Part shown: one piece after another, positions 48,182 to 60,638 of the stretch
Layout: each line of letters begins with the position of its first letter
Numbering within the stretch: the stretch's first letter is position 1
Assembly (NCBI GenBank): GCA_038030265.1
Contig: CM075939.1
Span: 16,659,253-16,723,252, forward strand
Reading direction: 5' to 3'
Length of the DNA: 64,000 nucleotides
Source: Corythucha ciliata
Taxonomy: Eukaryota; Arthropoda; Insecta; Hemiptera; Tingidae
Notes under the pieces: generated by a model
The model's database searches: none
Told to the model about the DNA's origin: nothing
Seen by the model: the letters and a program-made list of their open reading frames with translations, nothing else
Made by a program: the position numbers and the translations under genes

Positions 48182-49679
48182 CTCCCTAGTACCAAGGTGC
48201 ATTTATACAGGGTGTTCGAAAACTCGATGCTCAGCCGAAAACTGGCCATAGTACAGCTGATTTGTGGTCGAAATTACTAAATTCACTTTTCCGGAATTCC
48301 GAGAGTTATTCCACCATCTTTAATTTTTTCACGGGGCTATATTTTTGTTTTAAATACTTGCTCCCGGCCGCTCTAGAATCAATTCTAGCTCAAAACTAAT
48401 TGAGTCATTCGAAACAGCGCACAATTTTCTTCAAAATGACCGTATTGTATTATGAATTTGGCCATTTTCTCATGGTACAAACGATGCTGGAAAGTGATAT
48501 TTTTTCATATTTGTATCTTTCCCTTGTTTTTCAGCTGAGATTTTCTCCCACTTCTTAAAGGAAAATATTTTTAGGGTTTATTGGAAAAACTTCTTCATTT
48601 TGTTAGCTTTCAAATGGAGTGAAATAGTCCCGGGATTTTACAAGTATTCGCGAAGAAGTAGCTGTTTGAAGAGTAAAAACCGATGGGCTTTGTGAAGAAT
48701 AACAGAATTTTTTCAGAGGAGAAGTATGTTTTGAAGCCAGAGTTGGTGAGGTGAGAGACAGGGACCTCTCGGAGTGTCTGAATGTAAGCTAATAAATTAC
48801 AAAAAGTACAAGAAGAGCAAAGATAATATTGATAATAATTGAAAAAACAGCCGATATTCGGAATTATTGATGGGTAATGAATGAGGGGACCCAACTAGCA
48901 CAATTTAGTCGTCTCGACGTCGGGAAACATGACCCGACGTCATCAGGCGACGTCACATCGACTTCGCCACTACCAAAATACGACCAAAGCGGTGGTATAC
49001 ATTTGAGTTGTGACGACGTCACCCAGCGACTACTGGTTGCACGAAGTTGCTATATCCGTAATACAGTCATACTACAAGATGCTGTAGTATATTTGTACAA
49101 CAGATTTCTGCATTACAACACTTCTACGATTTTCTGTTCAAAATCTAACTGATATTACACAAGATTATAGCTCCTCAGACCAAATGTCGCCTTGACTACA
49201 GTATGATGTTCAATATTTCTACAACAAGTCGCAAAGTGTTATAAATAATTACACTGTTGGTGTGCGGTGAACGAAATCCACTCGAAGAGCGGGGTGCCTC
49301 TCAACATGATGCTCATGGACGGCCTTCTTTATTCCAAATACACGACGTTATATCTGGGGCTATCAGTCCAATTCTTTTCCGTCAAAAACACAAACGAGTA
49401 TCATTTCATCGATGATGTTTATGATGATATTTTATTTTAACTCTTAGAAATGAGTTTCCCCTTGAAACAACACCGTGAGATTAATTCATTATTCAAATTT
49501 ATGAGTGGTGAGAAATTTAAAAGTGCATGAAAAATATAGTTTCTTGCGCTGGTTAGTCAAGTACTTACCTACCTGTTATGTGATAGGTTACTATTTAAAG
49601 CAGAATTTGATACTTGAAAATCGTAATTACGTCCAAATGAGTCATTTGCCAAAAAAATAAATAAATAGAAAATCCTTTA

Positions 49680-51130
49680 AAATGGCGTTGTCGGATATTT
49701 GTACGAAAAACATAATACTCCCGACCATGAGTTGCATTTGGTTAATAACTGCGTGTATATGATACGACCTCAAGTTATTTATTTGTAACGAAGTTGTAAT
49801 ATTCACGACCACAGGTTATGATTTGGAACACAATTCTGTACAACTCTCGACAAGAGGTCGAGAAGTAGACCAAGTATGTATGTGAGTTATAAAAGTCTGT
49901 ACGAAACACGACAACTGGTCGGATGAAGTAGGAAAACAAATAATAGTTTTGGCGCCAAAGCCACCGGTGAGTGAGAGATAAGAAAGAGTCGGTGTAGTGA
50001 TTGCATTGACTTTGGAGTGCCGGTGCTATGTTTCGTACCCTGTAAATGGGTTACAGGCAACAAATTGAAATGGCCAGTAACCAAGCATGACGTTAGACTT
50101 CTTCAAAAAGACTCGAATAGTGGACCTGCAAAGACTTGGCTCACATACGATGGTATCGTGAAGGCCAAAGATATATCTGACTTCGAGCGGGCGTCGACGA
50201 TTGCAAATCGGCTGTGTCACGGGCGGCATCGGCATCTGCATCGCCATGGTTACTGGAGCATGAGAGTACTGCTGAGGGCTGTTGATCGCAGTTGATTGAT
50301 CGCATTGATGGAGAAATATCGACTAAACTGGAATTATTCACAACTTCAGATCCTACATCTTCGATCAAACTTTCAGCACGACTACTTCCAGAATCATCTC
50401 TCTTCGAGTATTTTCTTCAGTCGTCGGTGGAACCACTTCATCGCGCGCGACTTGCTGGCGGACACAAACTACTAACTGATAAAAACCAAAAACGTCTTCA
50501 AAAATTTTAATTCCCCGACGTCGTAAAAACGTTATTCTGTTCCTTGTTTATAGACTGAAAATATATCGTTATTATGACGTCTGGGGGACGTCAACGACTT
50601 CACGCATAAGAATGCGACGGCAGAGAAACGTCGTCCGGGTCGCCTTAATTATAATGATTGACCCTATGGTAGAAAAATTGTCAGAATTCTGGAGTACATT
50701 CTCACGACGACGCTTCGACCTCTCTATTCTTAATTACGTTTATGATATAATTATGCGACCTCAAAGCGACGTCATAAACTTGTAGTACAAGGTTATGACG
50801 AAAACATAACGTCGGAAAACTGTACTACACATTCCCGACATCGCAGCAACGGCATAATTTTATGTTAACCATGTAGTACAAATATTTGACAGCGCTACGA
50901 CGTCAGAATATACTGCTATACTTTTCTGATGTCTAATTTACGTCGGAAATTTGTAATACGACGACATTCCGTCGTTCAGACGATATGGCAACGTCGAAGG
51001 CGGCAAGATGTAGTAAAGCCATCCAAACTACCAGAATCCGACGTCGGAAGTATTACAGAATAGGTCGCATGTCGCAAATGAACCTAAATGCGACCAATTG
51101 TACTAGTTGGGGAACGATAACTGATTGAGC
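49680..51130. repeat. GACGTC-rich degenerate repeats in the interior of B
   Basis: Words such as TTGTAGTACAA, TATGACG, ACGTCGGAAA and GACGTC recur irregularly at 49680-49900 and 50510-51100. The unit is ill-defined, but the density of ACGTCG/GACGTC is far above that of the flanks. Between them, 50000-50510 is non-repetitive. Confidence 0.5.
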
Positions 51131-51839
51131 CAAATGTTCTCCTTGTGCGAAAAGGACATCAACCAGGAATTTGGCGACGTTTTTGTGCATTACAAGAAGA
51201 CGTAATCGTTGAAACAATCGCGAAAAATTAAATGCCTAAGAAGTTTCATTTTCATCATTCCTATAAGCACATTCACTCGAAACTGGTGTTGGTAATGTAA
51301 TGAGTTACCTTCGTGGCATGGGGATTAAACCCCCAAGACGTGGGAACTTCAGCAATTTTAAATCCCTCATCGGGGTGATCCCTCAGATATCTCCTTAACC
51401 TAAAACGTCGAGGTATCACGAGCAGAAAAATCATTCACTACTCATTCCTCATCAGTAGATTCCTATACACCTAGTATTTGCGGTTCGGCTCTTTTTGAGC
51501 GCATTGAGGACGTTTTATATCCGTTGAGAGACCAGTGAAAGTATTTCTGCGTTACTGCTAAAAACTCATCCAAATTCTGTTTAAAAAGGCAGCGCCGAAT
51601 CTTGGTTGATGTTGGTCTACGCATAAGGAGGAACATTTGGTTGCAGATGAAGGGTCGCCCGCCCTTTCCACAACGAACGGCACTTCGTACTTTTAGCTGA
51701 TTCCTCATTCTTAATCACTTTTTCCTTAAAGATTGGATGTTTTTTCAATTATTACTTATATTATCTATGCTGTTCTTGTAATTCATTAGCTCACATTCAG
51801 ACATGCTGAGAGGCCCTGCCTCTCCTCTCACCAACTCTG

Positions 51840-52807
51840 GGGGCCTGTTCTGTGAAGTTAACAACAGTTGAAAACAACACTTGATAGCAACAGTCAATAG
51901 TGATGACGTCACCTTGAGATGTTCTGTAAGAAAACAGCACTAATTGAAATGTCGTTATACGTCACGAGTTAGGATTTGGTGTTGGTATCAAAACAGCACC
52001 TCGGGGGTGTTGTTAACGACACCGGCAGTTGATAAGAAGGAAAGATTACTCAATCTGAGTACTTTTTTGAGTTTATTTCTTGAATTAAGTGTTGACTTTG
52101 ATTTCCATCATTGTCAGTTGATGCCGCTAGCTGTAACAGAGGGTAGCATTGTGTTTTGTGGACGTGGAAAAGTGCCCCTAAACTCAGACGTTACCGCCTC
52201 CCACAACTTTTTCGTAACCGCTGTGGATTGAGGGCCGATTGTGACACATTCGCGTATTTTCGTGGTATTATTGGAAAATTCTCGTTCTGTGACAAACAAG
52301 AGACGTAAATGGCTGATGGCCAGGGAAACTCGTGATCTAGGGGCACGTCCCAACGAACAAGGATCTCGGGGATACGATCAACACAACTAAAGGGCCTAGC
52401 CTCCTCGTATGGCGACATTCTAATCTTAAGAAAAAAGGAAAATAATGTCTTTTCAAGCGAGCTCACACAGTAAGTTGCTTATTTTTTACGTCTATCCATG
52501 TTGGATTGACTTTTTTTCTCGAATTAGCAGGATGAATGCCCAGAGATTGCGGTTCTCCAATTGCTATTATTTTCGTCCTTGTGTAGCACTGACACTTCTT
52601 CATAGCTGACAGATCGGGACATATAATATTCGAACGAAGTCCGATTGATGTGTTTCATCATTATTGTTTATGGAAGTTTGTTCTTACAGAACACCAACAC
52701 ACAAAACGATCTCGACATGTAGAAAACGACAGTTGATAACAACACCGCAATCGACTGTCGCTATCAACTGTCGTTTTGACTGTTGCTAACTTTACAGAAC
52801 AGGCCCC
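51840..52807. mobile_element. Element A2: compact 968-bp A-family copy, nested in B
   Basis: The ends are GGGGCCTGTTCTGTGAAGTTA and TAACTTTACAGAACAGGCCCC. CTG flanks both sides (51837-51839 and 52808-52810). The opposite inverted-repeat arm of B at 48730-48745 provides the uninterrupted sequence (complement of AGCCAGAGTTGG), confirming that A2 sits in B and that one CTG is duplicated. The body matches A1 at 29180-29748, 30850-30915 and 35104-35225. No coding capacity; non-autonomous. Confidence 0.85.
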
Positions 52808-53666
52808 CTGGCTTCAAAACATACTTCTAATCTAAAAACGATCTCTCATTCTTCATCAAAGCCCATCGGTTTTTACTATTCAAACAGCTACTTCTTCACG
52901 AATACTTGTAAAATCCCGAGACTATTGCACTCCATTTGAAAGCTGACAAAATGAGGAAGTTTTTCCAATAAACCCAAAAAAATATTTTCCTTTAAGGAGT
53001 CGGAGAAAATCGCAGCTGAAAAACATGGGAAAGATACAAAGATAAAAAAACATCACTTTCCAGCAGTTCAGCGCCCTGAGGAAATGACCAAATTCATAAT
53101 ACAATACAGTCATTTTGAAGAAAATTGTGCGCTGTTTCGAATGACTCAATTACTTTTGAGCTAGAATTGATTCTAGAGCGGCCGGGAGCAAGTATTTCAA
53201 AAAAAAAAAAAAAAAGTCGCCCGAAAAATTAAAGATGGTGGAATAACTAGAAAACCAAGCTGAATTCCGGAAAAGTGAATTTAGCCATTTTGACCACAAA
53301 TCAGCTGTACTATGACCAGTTTTCGGCTGAGCATCGAATTTTCGAACACCCTGTATATAAAGTGTCAATATATCTGTACCTTTAAGTACTGAAATCTAGA
53401 CTCAGGGAAATGCGCCGTCTTTCCAACATCGTGGAGGAAGGGGTTTGAATCTGATTCCGAAATGAATAGCTGCAGAACATGTAGGCTAGGGGGAAAAATG
53501 TACCGGCAGCAGGGGGTAGAGGAAAGTGCATTCGTCATCGAACGAAAACCCAAGCCCTCGAAGCACAGAGACAGATCGGTTGTGAATCGGACATGTGTGG
53601 GCTCTCCTCACCGCGCCGAGTGCCGTGCATTCCGTGAGAACACGGAAATGTGTGGGGAGACCTTAA

Positions 53667-56600
53667 TACGGCTCTAGGCCGCCGAAAATTTCAAAACAAC
53701 GCTATAGGAGTAAACTCCAAAAATACATCAATTTGATTGGACGAAATCACGCTTTCTCGTGGCCGTCGAACAAAGCTAATGTTTCAAGATTGAGCCAAAC
53801 CTGTTAAGGCCCAGTGCACACTTGCGTTTTTCCAAGCTGCGGCAGCTTAAAAATTGCTACGGTGCACCGGACCTAAATTGGTGTTTATGTGCCTAAAAAT
53901 CACTTAAATGCGTTCTTGAGAGAGTCATTGGGTTTCTAATATTTTAGATCCTTCTGCGATTGGGTCGTTTTTGGGCCTTTACTGACGACTAATAATGTAT
54001 ATAGTATATGCATTTAAAAAAAACGGTATACCCCCATGGGAATAAGTCGGGAGAAAAGTAGATTTTTCAATGACTGAACCACACATACATTCATATCTAC
54101 GAGGACGATTGAGCTATTTTCGCGGTCACAGGAAAATTAATTTTCTTATTGGCGTTTGATTGTCCAACACAGACGCACAGCGTGCTAACCCTCGCATATT
54201 TGTGTGTCAGTTTCAGCCCTCGGAAATTATTTTCCGAAAAGACCTCCGAAGCATTTTAACGAATGGTGTTTCCTTCTCAATAATTGATAAAAGGCTTAAT
54301 TGACCAGATGGTAGTTGAAGGTGAAGGGGGAGCAATATTTTTAGCTCCAATTAACACGTAAACGTAAAAATTCCATTTCTTGCGTCCACTGGTGACAGGA
54401 AATGGCAAAAGGGGCAATTATATATGTTCTGAAATAAAATGGGAACAATAATAATAGAAAGAAAAAAAGGGGTCGCCGGTGGACATCAAAAGGTTGAAAA
54501 ATTCTTTGCATCAATTATCGAGGAGATGATTAGAAGTGAGATGTGTGTAAAAGATCGGACATGGTAGAATGGAAACAGACAAGGGGCGAGTTCTTCGTAT
54601 AACTCTTAAATTCCAACGTGGACTCGGCTTGGAACGATTTAATTACCGTCCCCTTTGGAGCGCCATTCTGTAAGGGCAGCTGGATCTTTGGATTGGTTGG
54701 AGTGGGGTGGCTAAGAACGGACGTTCATGATGGAGAGAGTATTAATTCTAAACTTATTTCGCTTCAAGTCAGTGAAGTACAGAACAACTTAACAGGTGGC
54801 TTTCAGGTCTTTAAACCTATTCGCACTCAGGACACTTAGACATGTTTTTCATTCGCCGGTATTCCTGGCGGAAGAAGAAAGGGTTCACATGCACCGCGAG
54901 AACAGTCGCGGTGCTAGTAATGAATAATTTCCCCATATTGAGGACTATCCCCCTCCCCCTATATATTTTTCCATGTTGCATCCTATGCAGCAATGCATAT
55001 TCAAAAGACAAATGAGACATTTCGTATGCAGCTCGATGCTCACTCTGAAAGAAATGAAAACCATTCCTGCTCCCTTCCATTGTATGTAAATAGTTTTGTG
55101 AAGCCATCATAATAATTTATTTTTCTGGCATTCCCTCCCATTATTTATACAGATTGTTTCCGGAGCAGCGTTGACTGCATTGTTAAGTATACACAGAAGC
55201 GGGACAGGATACTTAGAGATGCATTGTTGCGTGCATTTAAAAACTACGTTATAACAATTAACAAGCAAGGTAACGCATTAGGGCAGTGGGTCTTTATTTC
55301 GTGTTCGTGTTTTCAATTTTAGAAACAGCTTTTACTTGACGGAACTTGAGAGTCGAGAGAGAGTACGACAGTAGCCAAGAGTTGAGTATTCACCTTGAAT
55401 TGAACGCAGCTTAAGAAACAAAATGCGTATATAGAGAGAAAAGTCCATCAATCACGAAAAGGACGGGCCAAAGATCTCTTACCCCCCCCCCTCTCACCCA
55501 TATATGTCCCACTCGTTGCCACAACATCTCAAATACATTCTTCACGGCGAGCTTCACAAACTGGCTCTGAGGGGTGTTTGTTCAGATTCGAAACGCACAG
55601 CTTCTTCTTTTTTTTTCATGCCGTCTTTCTCTTCCACACACACCACACAACCCATCACTTTGAGACAGTCGCGTCGGGATCGAACCTCGCACATTTTCTC
55701 CTCCCGGTCGGGTTCGATAGCTTTGTCAGCCCTCTGACACCTGCCAGTCACTGTCACTTGACTTTTTTCTTCAATCTCGCCCTCATCCTTCTCTTCCTGT
55801 TTCTTCTCATCACGGTTTCAAGCGTCTTCTTATCAACAAGCCGAAGTCGACGACGCGATGGTGTGATGGTACCTGAAAAAAAGCAGAAAAAACGAGACGA
55901 GAGTAACAAAATTGCCTGTGAGTTGGCCGTGGCGGCACCCATTCAAAAGATTATTGTTTTATATTATATTTTATTTGTTTACTTTCCCCCGAATGATAAA
56001 TTGAAAACAGAGATTTCAGGCAGTCATAGCTGTCAAGTGGTGCTATGGACAAAAAGAGCCTGTTATTATTTTCATCTTTTTTTTGTCTGCTCCTGTTTTT
56101 TTTTTTTTTTTTTTCCTCTTTCATCCCAAACTCTTTTGTTTGCCGAATAACAATATTTGTCCATTCCTCTTTTCAAAACAGAAGTCGCTTTTTGGCGACA
56201 GTCGACTATTGACGCTACCTGAGTGAAGAGTGCAGAAAGAGAGAGGGTTCAGAGCATGAGGAAACATCTGTCTAAATAATGTTAGAAATTAGTCCCCTCA
56301 CGCCCCCTTTTCCACAGCATCTTTTATGTCAACTCAGCTTGTTCTCGTGACCCCCTTTTGTAAAAAAAAAAAAACACTTTAACTCCAGGGGTTGCCTTTT
56401 ATTATGAAATTTAGGCATTTCCTAAACCTTCTTTTCATTCGAAAACGGGCCGTAAAATAAGAAACTCTTGATTCACTAATTCTCTCAAAGATAAGCCCCT
56501 TCGCACAATCCCTAAAATAACATTTTTTTTTAGTCCTTGCGCTTATTAAAATATCTGCTTGATATGTTAATATGGGTAGTAAACAACAGAGTTAAAAGAA

Positions 56601-58574
56601 ATGGAGGAAAAGGAGGCCGTAAAGTTGTATTATTTACGACTTCCAGCCCCAAAACACTTTTTTTCTTCTTCTTCTTCTTCATCCTTTTGACGGACGTATT
56701 TGAGCTGCGAGTCAGAGATTTTTATTGATCGTTTTTCTTTTTTATCTTTTTCAGTTGGGCGGATTATAGAGTTTTTTTCGTAAGCTTGAAATATTAATAG
56801 GTTGCGTCATTTCGAACATTAAGGAAGCAATTGAAAACGAACTGGATTGTAACTAAAACCAAATATAAAAATGTGAAAGAAAAGAGGGGAAATGGAAGCA
56901 CTCTGATGTGAGTGGCAATAAAACAAATGTATGCTGAACGTTTTTGTGTGAGTTATTAGGTGAAATCCACTGGGCAAGTGGGTTTTGGGTTTTTGAATGA
57001 GACAAGGGGGCCGATGTAAAAAAAAATCGGGGGGGGGGGGAGAATAAAAATGCCTTCACACAGTCCCCCTTGCCAGCTCGTTACAGAGGCCCATTTTTCA
57101 TACACGTTCTCTACGCCATCAGGCGAGAGGGATAGAGTGGCGAGGCTCCTTTGGGAGAATGACGTAATGACATGGCATACCATTAATGAAGATCCATCAA
57201 TAATCTGGGCCCTCTTCTCCCTATAGACACTGGTTTTTTTTCGTCTCCTTTACTTCTTCTGAGTCAACGTTACAACTCTTCATTTATAATTATTATACAG
57301 CGTTCTATAGCCAACCCTGTCAATTTTTGGCATTAAGCACAATGACTGGGTCAATTTTTGGAGACACAAACTCACTCGTCGGAGGTTTTTTTTTTTTTAT
57401 CATTCTGGATTAGACTGCGTAGGTCCTTGAAAACCTTGCATCGTCAGCGTGAAACTACCTACATAAGTTCCTGTATAACGCTAATAGTATTTCTTAGATT
57501 TTCATGCAATAATGGCATCATCTCAGAACAAAGGCACAAAGAAAAAAACTTAATTTTTTTACATTTCGCTTAAGGGACAGAAATGCTGCTACCGGATCTT
57601 ATAAGCAAGTTTGATTGTGATTTGTGGGGATGAATTCTCAGTACTCAATATGACCGAATAATCCGCATATGATAGTTTTCGTACTTTCGGGGAGATAGAT
57701 TGCAAGTTTAGGAAACAGCCTAAATAGGACTTCAAACTATAATATTCTGTCCGCTGGAAACCGAAAACAGATGCGTTATTCTGAATGAATGAATAGTAAA
57801 ATCCGTAAACCTGATTTGTTTGTTATCTCTACCAGTGATAATGGCTTGATTGGGTTGAAAATGGAGGCGGAACAGTAGAAATGATCCAAAAATCCTTAAA
57901 TTTGGTTTTTTGTCAAACTTTGATTCTGGCGAGTTTGCGGGTTTTTAGTGAGACAGTAACGTGAAAATGGGGTTTTCACGAGCAAATCATTTTAAAGCCG
58001 GCCCTTTCTTTAATTCTATTTTTTTTTTCTTGAATTTTCTTTCTTCGCTTTCGGGATTTCCAAGATCTCATCCGCTTGCTTTTCATTAAATGTTCTTTTC
58101 CACCCGATCAGCAACCGGATGGCGATGGAGCACAAAAGAGAAAAGATCGGTGCTAATCGTTTTCTGATGTGTGAAATTATTATTATTATTATTATTATTA
58201 TTTTTTTTTTTTTTTTTTTTATATATTTTTTATGGCATCGACTACTGTGGTCATTAGCCATTTACGAGGTCAATAAAATAATGCAATGTTGTGCCTATAA
58301 TCAACCAATGTACTGAGTCTTATTGTTATCATCTCTGTTGCATAAATTCCTACTTCATCTAGAATATCTCTGACTACGCTGCCCAGCATAATATTCTAAG
58401 GTAAGTTTAATTTTTTCCAAGTAGTTTACTAAAAGTTGTGTTTGTTTGTTTGTTTTTTTTTTTGCTTCAGGTTTTAAATTGACAACATTAGTAACGAACT
58501 ACATCACAGAGAGGTATCACAGATTGCTAACAAGATCACAGCCTACAGGTTTGGTAGTTTCACTACGTATTGTG
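53667..58574. other. Unrecognised sequence without a supported gene
   Basis: No gene supported. The 190-codon open frame at 55578-56150 is largely low complexity (F-rich from T/C runs) and lacks motifs. Simple repeats include T runs near 56100, a CTT run at about 56664-56680 and an (ATT)n tract at about 58177-58200 followed by T. Small array-free islands resemble ordinary intergenic or intronic DNA. Confidence 0.4.
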
Positions 58575-58604
58575 TCATATCACAGTAAGTCATATCACAG
58601 TAAG
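58575..58604 (-). repeat. Two 15-bp units at the LINE 3' end
   Basis: Two exact copies of TCATATCACAGTAAG (plus strand) lie 5 bp beyond the ORF2 stop. Short tandem tails instead of poly(A) are known for I-type LINEs, so this is probably the 3' tail. Confidence 0.6.
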
Positions 58605-58608
58605 TTTC

Positions 58609-60638
58609 CTACATTAATTCAAAAATCCCTATTTTTTTCAAAAATTCCAGTACCTTCCGCTGGTTATATTGGCCACGTTGGTCAGCATACTGTGAGCATT
58701 CCTCAATAATATGCCTTACTGTCAGACTCATATTGCAATGGTCACACAACGGTCGCCGGGCTCCCGTTAGATGATGACCATGCGTCAGCCTACTGTGTCC
58801 CGTTTGGAGACGAATAATCTTAACAGCCTCCAATCTTGTTAAATCTGTTAGATCCTGTTTTTGTGACAGACATGGGATTATTTCTCTCAACTGAGAGTTG
58901 TTGCCGTTCCATAATTCTTGCCATTTTTCCCATACTTTCTTTTTAAGCCATATTTTCCCGTCATCAAATCGCACTTCAAGGGTTTCTCTCGCGACTCCCC
59001 CATCTGCAGCTTCTCTGGCAAGCCGGTCAGCTTCCTCATTGCCATGTATTCCCTCGTGGCTGGGTACCCATATGAAGCGCACTTCCTTTTCTTGCCTATT
59101 TAGTTCGTGAAGTCTAAGGAGAATTCTATTAAGTAAATCGTCGGACGTTAGTTTATTCTTCAGGGCGAGGAGGGAGCTAAGCAAGTCCGTGAGGATTAAT
59201 ATTTTGCTGTGAGCTCGGTTGATGCAATAGTTAAGCGAATTATGTATTGCATACAACTCGGCTGTGGAGCTCGACGCACTTCTAGGTAACGGGCTGGAGC
59301 AACTGGCTTCATTCGATATGTAACAGCCATAACCTGTTCCATTATTCGTCTTCGAACCGTCGGTATATACAAAAAGGAAGTCCTCGTACTTTTCGGTCGC
59401 TTGTCTGAATAATGCTATGGACTCACCGGTTGACAGTTGTTTCTTTGGACCCACTTGTAGCGTTAAGTCCAATTTTACTTTTGGGTACATCCAGGAGTAG
59501 ATTTTGTCCTTCCTCTCGAAAACATTGGGCAGGCGTATTTCCAGTTGCCCAAGAGTTTCTGTTAGTCTCGCGGGGTACGGCTTCGTTCTTGTCGGCAGCC
59601 TAGCATAATCGCTTATCCTCCTTGCCTCCAATACATGCTCTCGCAGAAAATGTACGGGGTTTCTCTTTAGCTTGAGTGCGTATTTCGTCCTGATCAAACT
59701 TCGATGGAGCTCGGGGGGCAGCCGTGATGTGAGGACGAAGAGATCGTTCACAGGTGTGGTGCGAAAAGCTCCTATGGATATCCTGAGCCCCTGTTGGTTA
59801 ATTCTATCCAACTGTAACAGCCACGATTTCCTTGCTCCGCTATATACTACCGATCCATAATCCATTATCGCCCTTACCAGACTATCAAAAATCTTCATCA
59901 GGATTTCCCTATCAGCACCCCATTATGATTTGAAATAACTTTCATTATTTTCAAGGCCCTTTCACATTTTGCAGCCGTTTCACTTATGTGTTTCCTCCAC
60001 CTTAACTTATTATCAAAATGTACACCTAGGAAATTGTGGTATTCTCTAAACTCAATTTCTGTGGCCTGGAGATATAGCGGAGGTGTATTGTGTGCTGTAC
60101 GTAATCGACAGAAATGCACCGCCACTATTTTTTCTACAGAGAATAACAATCCTGCGAACGCAGCGTTCTCAACGAGTTGGTCGATTGCCAATTGCAGGCG
60201 ATTTTCGTCATGGGAGTTGTGCGAATGTCTATAGAAGATGGCCAGATCATCAGCATATATGTATAGATGCCTGAACATGCCTCGGAAAACTATGGGTTAG
60301 ATGGTTTATTGCTATGAGAAATACGGTAACGCTTAGGACAGACCCTTGAGGGACACCGGTTTCCTGCGTAAATCTGGAGGAGAATGAATTTCCTACTCGG
60401 ACGACGAAGTCACGTGTTGTCAGAAAGCTTTTAATAGTCTTCGGTAAGCTACCTTTAAATTTCCATCCATCCAGCTGCTTTAGGACAGCAGAACGAAGCA
60501 CCCTGTCAAAGGCGCTTTTAATATCGAAAAAGACGGCAGTCATGTGGTCTCTATCCAAGAATGCGTCTTGCACGATCTGCTCCAAAAATACGAGTTGATC
60601 TTCCGTCGAACGGCCTTGTCTGAAACCAGTTTCGGCAC
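58609..60638 (-). pseudogene. I-like LINE ORF2: reverse transcriptase, RNase H and C-terminal zinc motif
   Basis: Reading the minus strand from 60638: ETGFRQGRSTEDQL, motif A AVFFDIKSAFDRV, motif B VPQGSVLSVTVF, then a frameshift at about 60265 exactly before IYADDLAIF (motif C). The thumb region follows, with a second frameshift near 59900 before IMDYGSVVYSG and LDRINQQGLRISIGAFRTTP. RNase H is complete, with YTDGSK, ELYAI, LTDLLSSL and HEGIHGNEEADRLAREA supplying the four acidic residues. A CX2CX7HX4C motif (CDHC...HIIEEC) lies near the C-terminus. The stop is at 58609. EN-RT-RNase H organisation is known for I-group LINEs. Two frameshifts and a large internal deletion upstream make this copy dead, although the RT and RNase H catalytic residues are intact. 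Confidence 0.9.

Larger units (their letters stand above)
48208..53353. mobile_element. Element B: ~660-bp terminal inverted repeats, nested in C
   Basis: The ends start CAGGGTGTTCGAAAA and are flanked by TA on both sides (48206-48207 and 53354-53355), fitting a Tc1/mariner-type insertion. The inverted arms are long: left about 48208-48870, right about 51715-53353 once the nested A2 is removed. They share CTCCCGGCCGCTCTAGAATC, ACAATTTTCTTCAAAATGAC, CTTTCAAATGGAGTG and GCTTTGTGAAGAAT-like stretches in order. Without A2 the element is about 4.2 kb. The interior shows no transposase. A short open frame at 50017-50295 looks more protein-like than its surroundings but is unassigned. Confidence 0.75.
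47957..53663. mobile_element. Element C: outer element of a three-level nest, TAA duplication
   Basis: The terminal inverted repeat starts AGGTCTCCCCACACATTTCC and is perfect for 30 bp on both sides. TAA flanks both ends (47954-47956 and 53664-53666), the target duplication typical of PIF/Harbinger elements. Without the nested element B it would be about 560 bp, a MITE-sized non-autonomous element with no coding sequence. The left part contains a 42-base T run (48140-48181). Confidence 0.75.

Noticed and set aside
48208..53353. Polinton/Maverick because of long terminal inverted repeats
   Set aside because: Flanks are TA and not a 6-bp duplication, the element is far too short, and no polymerase, integrase or capsid-like frame is present.
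55578..56150. 190-codon open frame
   Set aside because: Rich in phenylalanine from T/C runs, with no domain; reads as low-complexity non-coding sequence.
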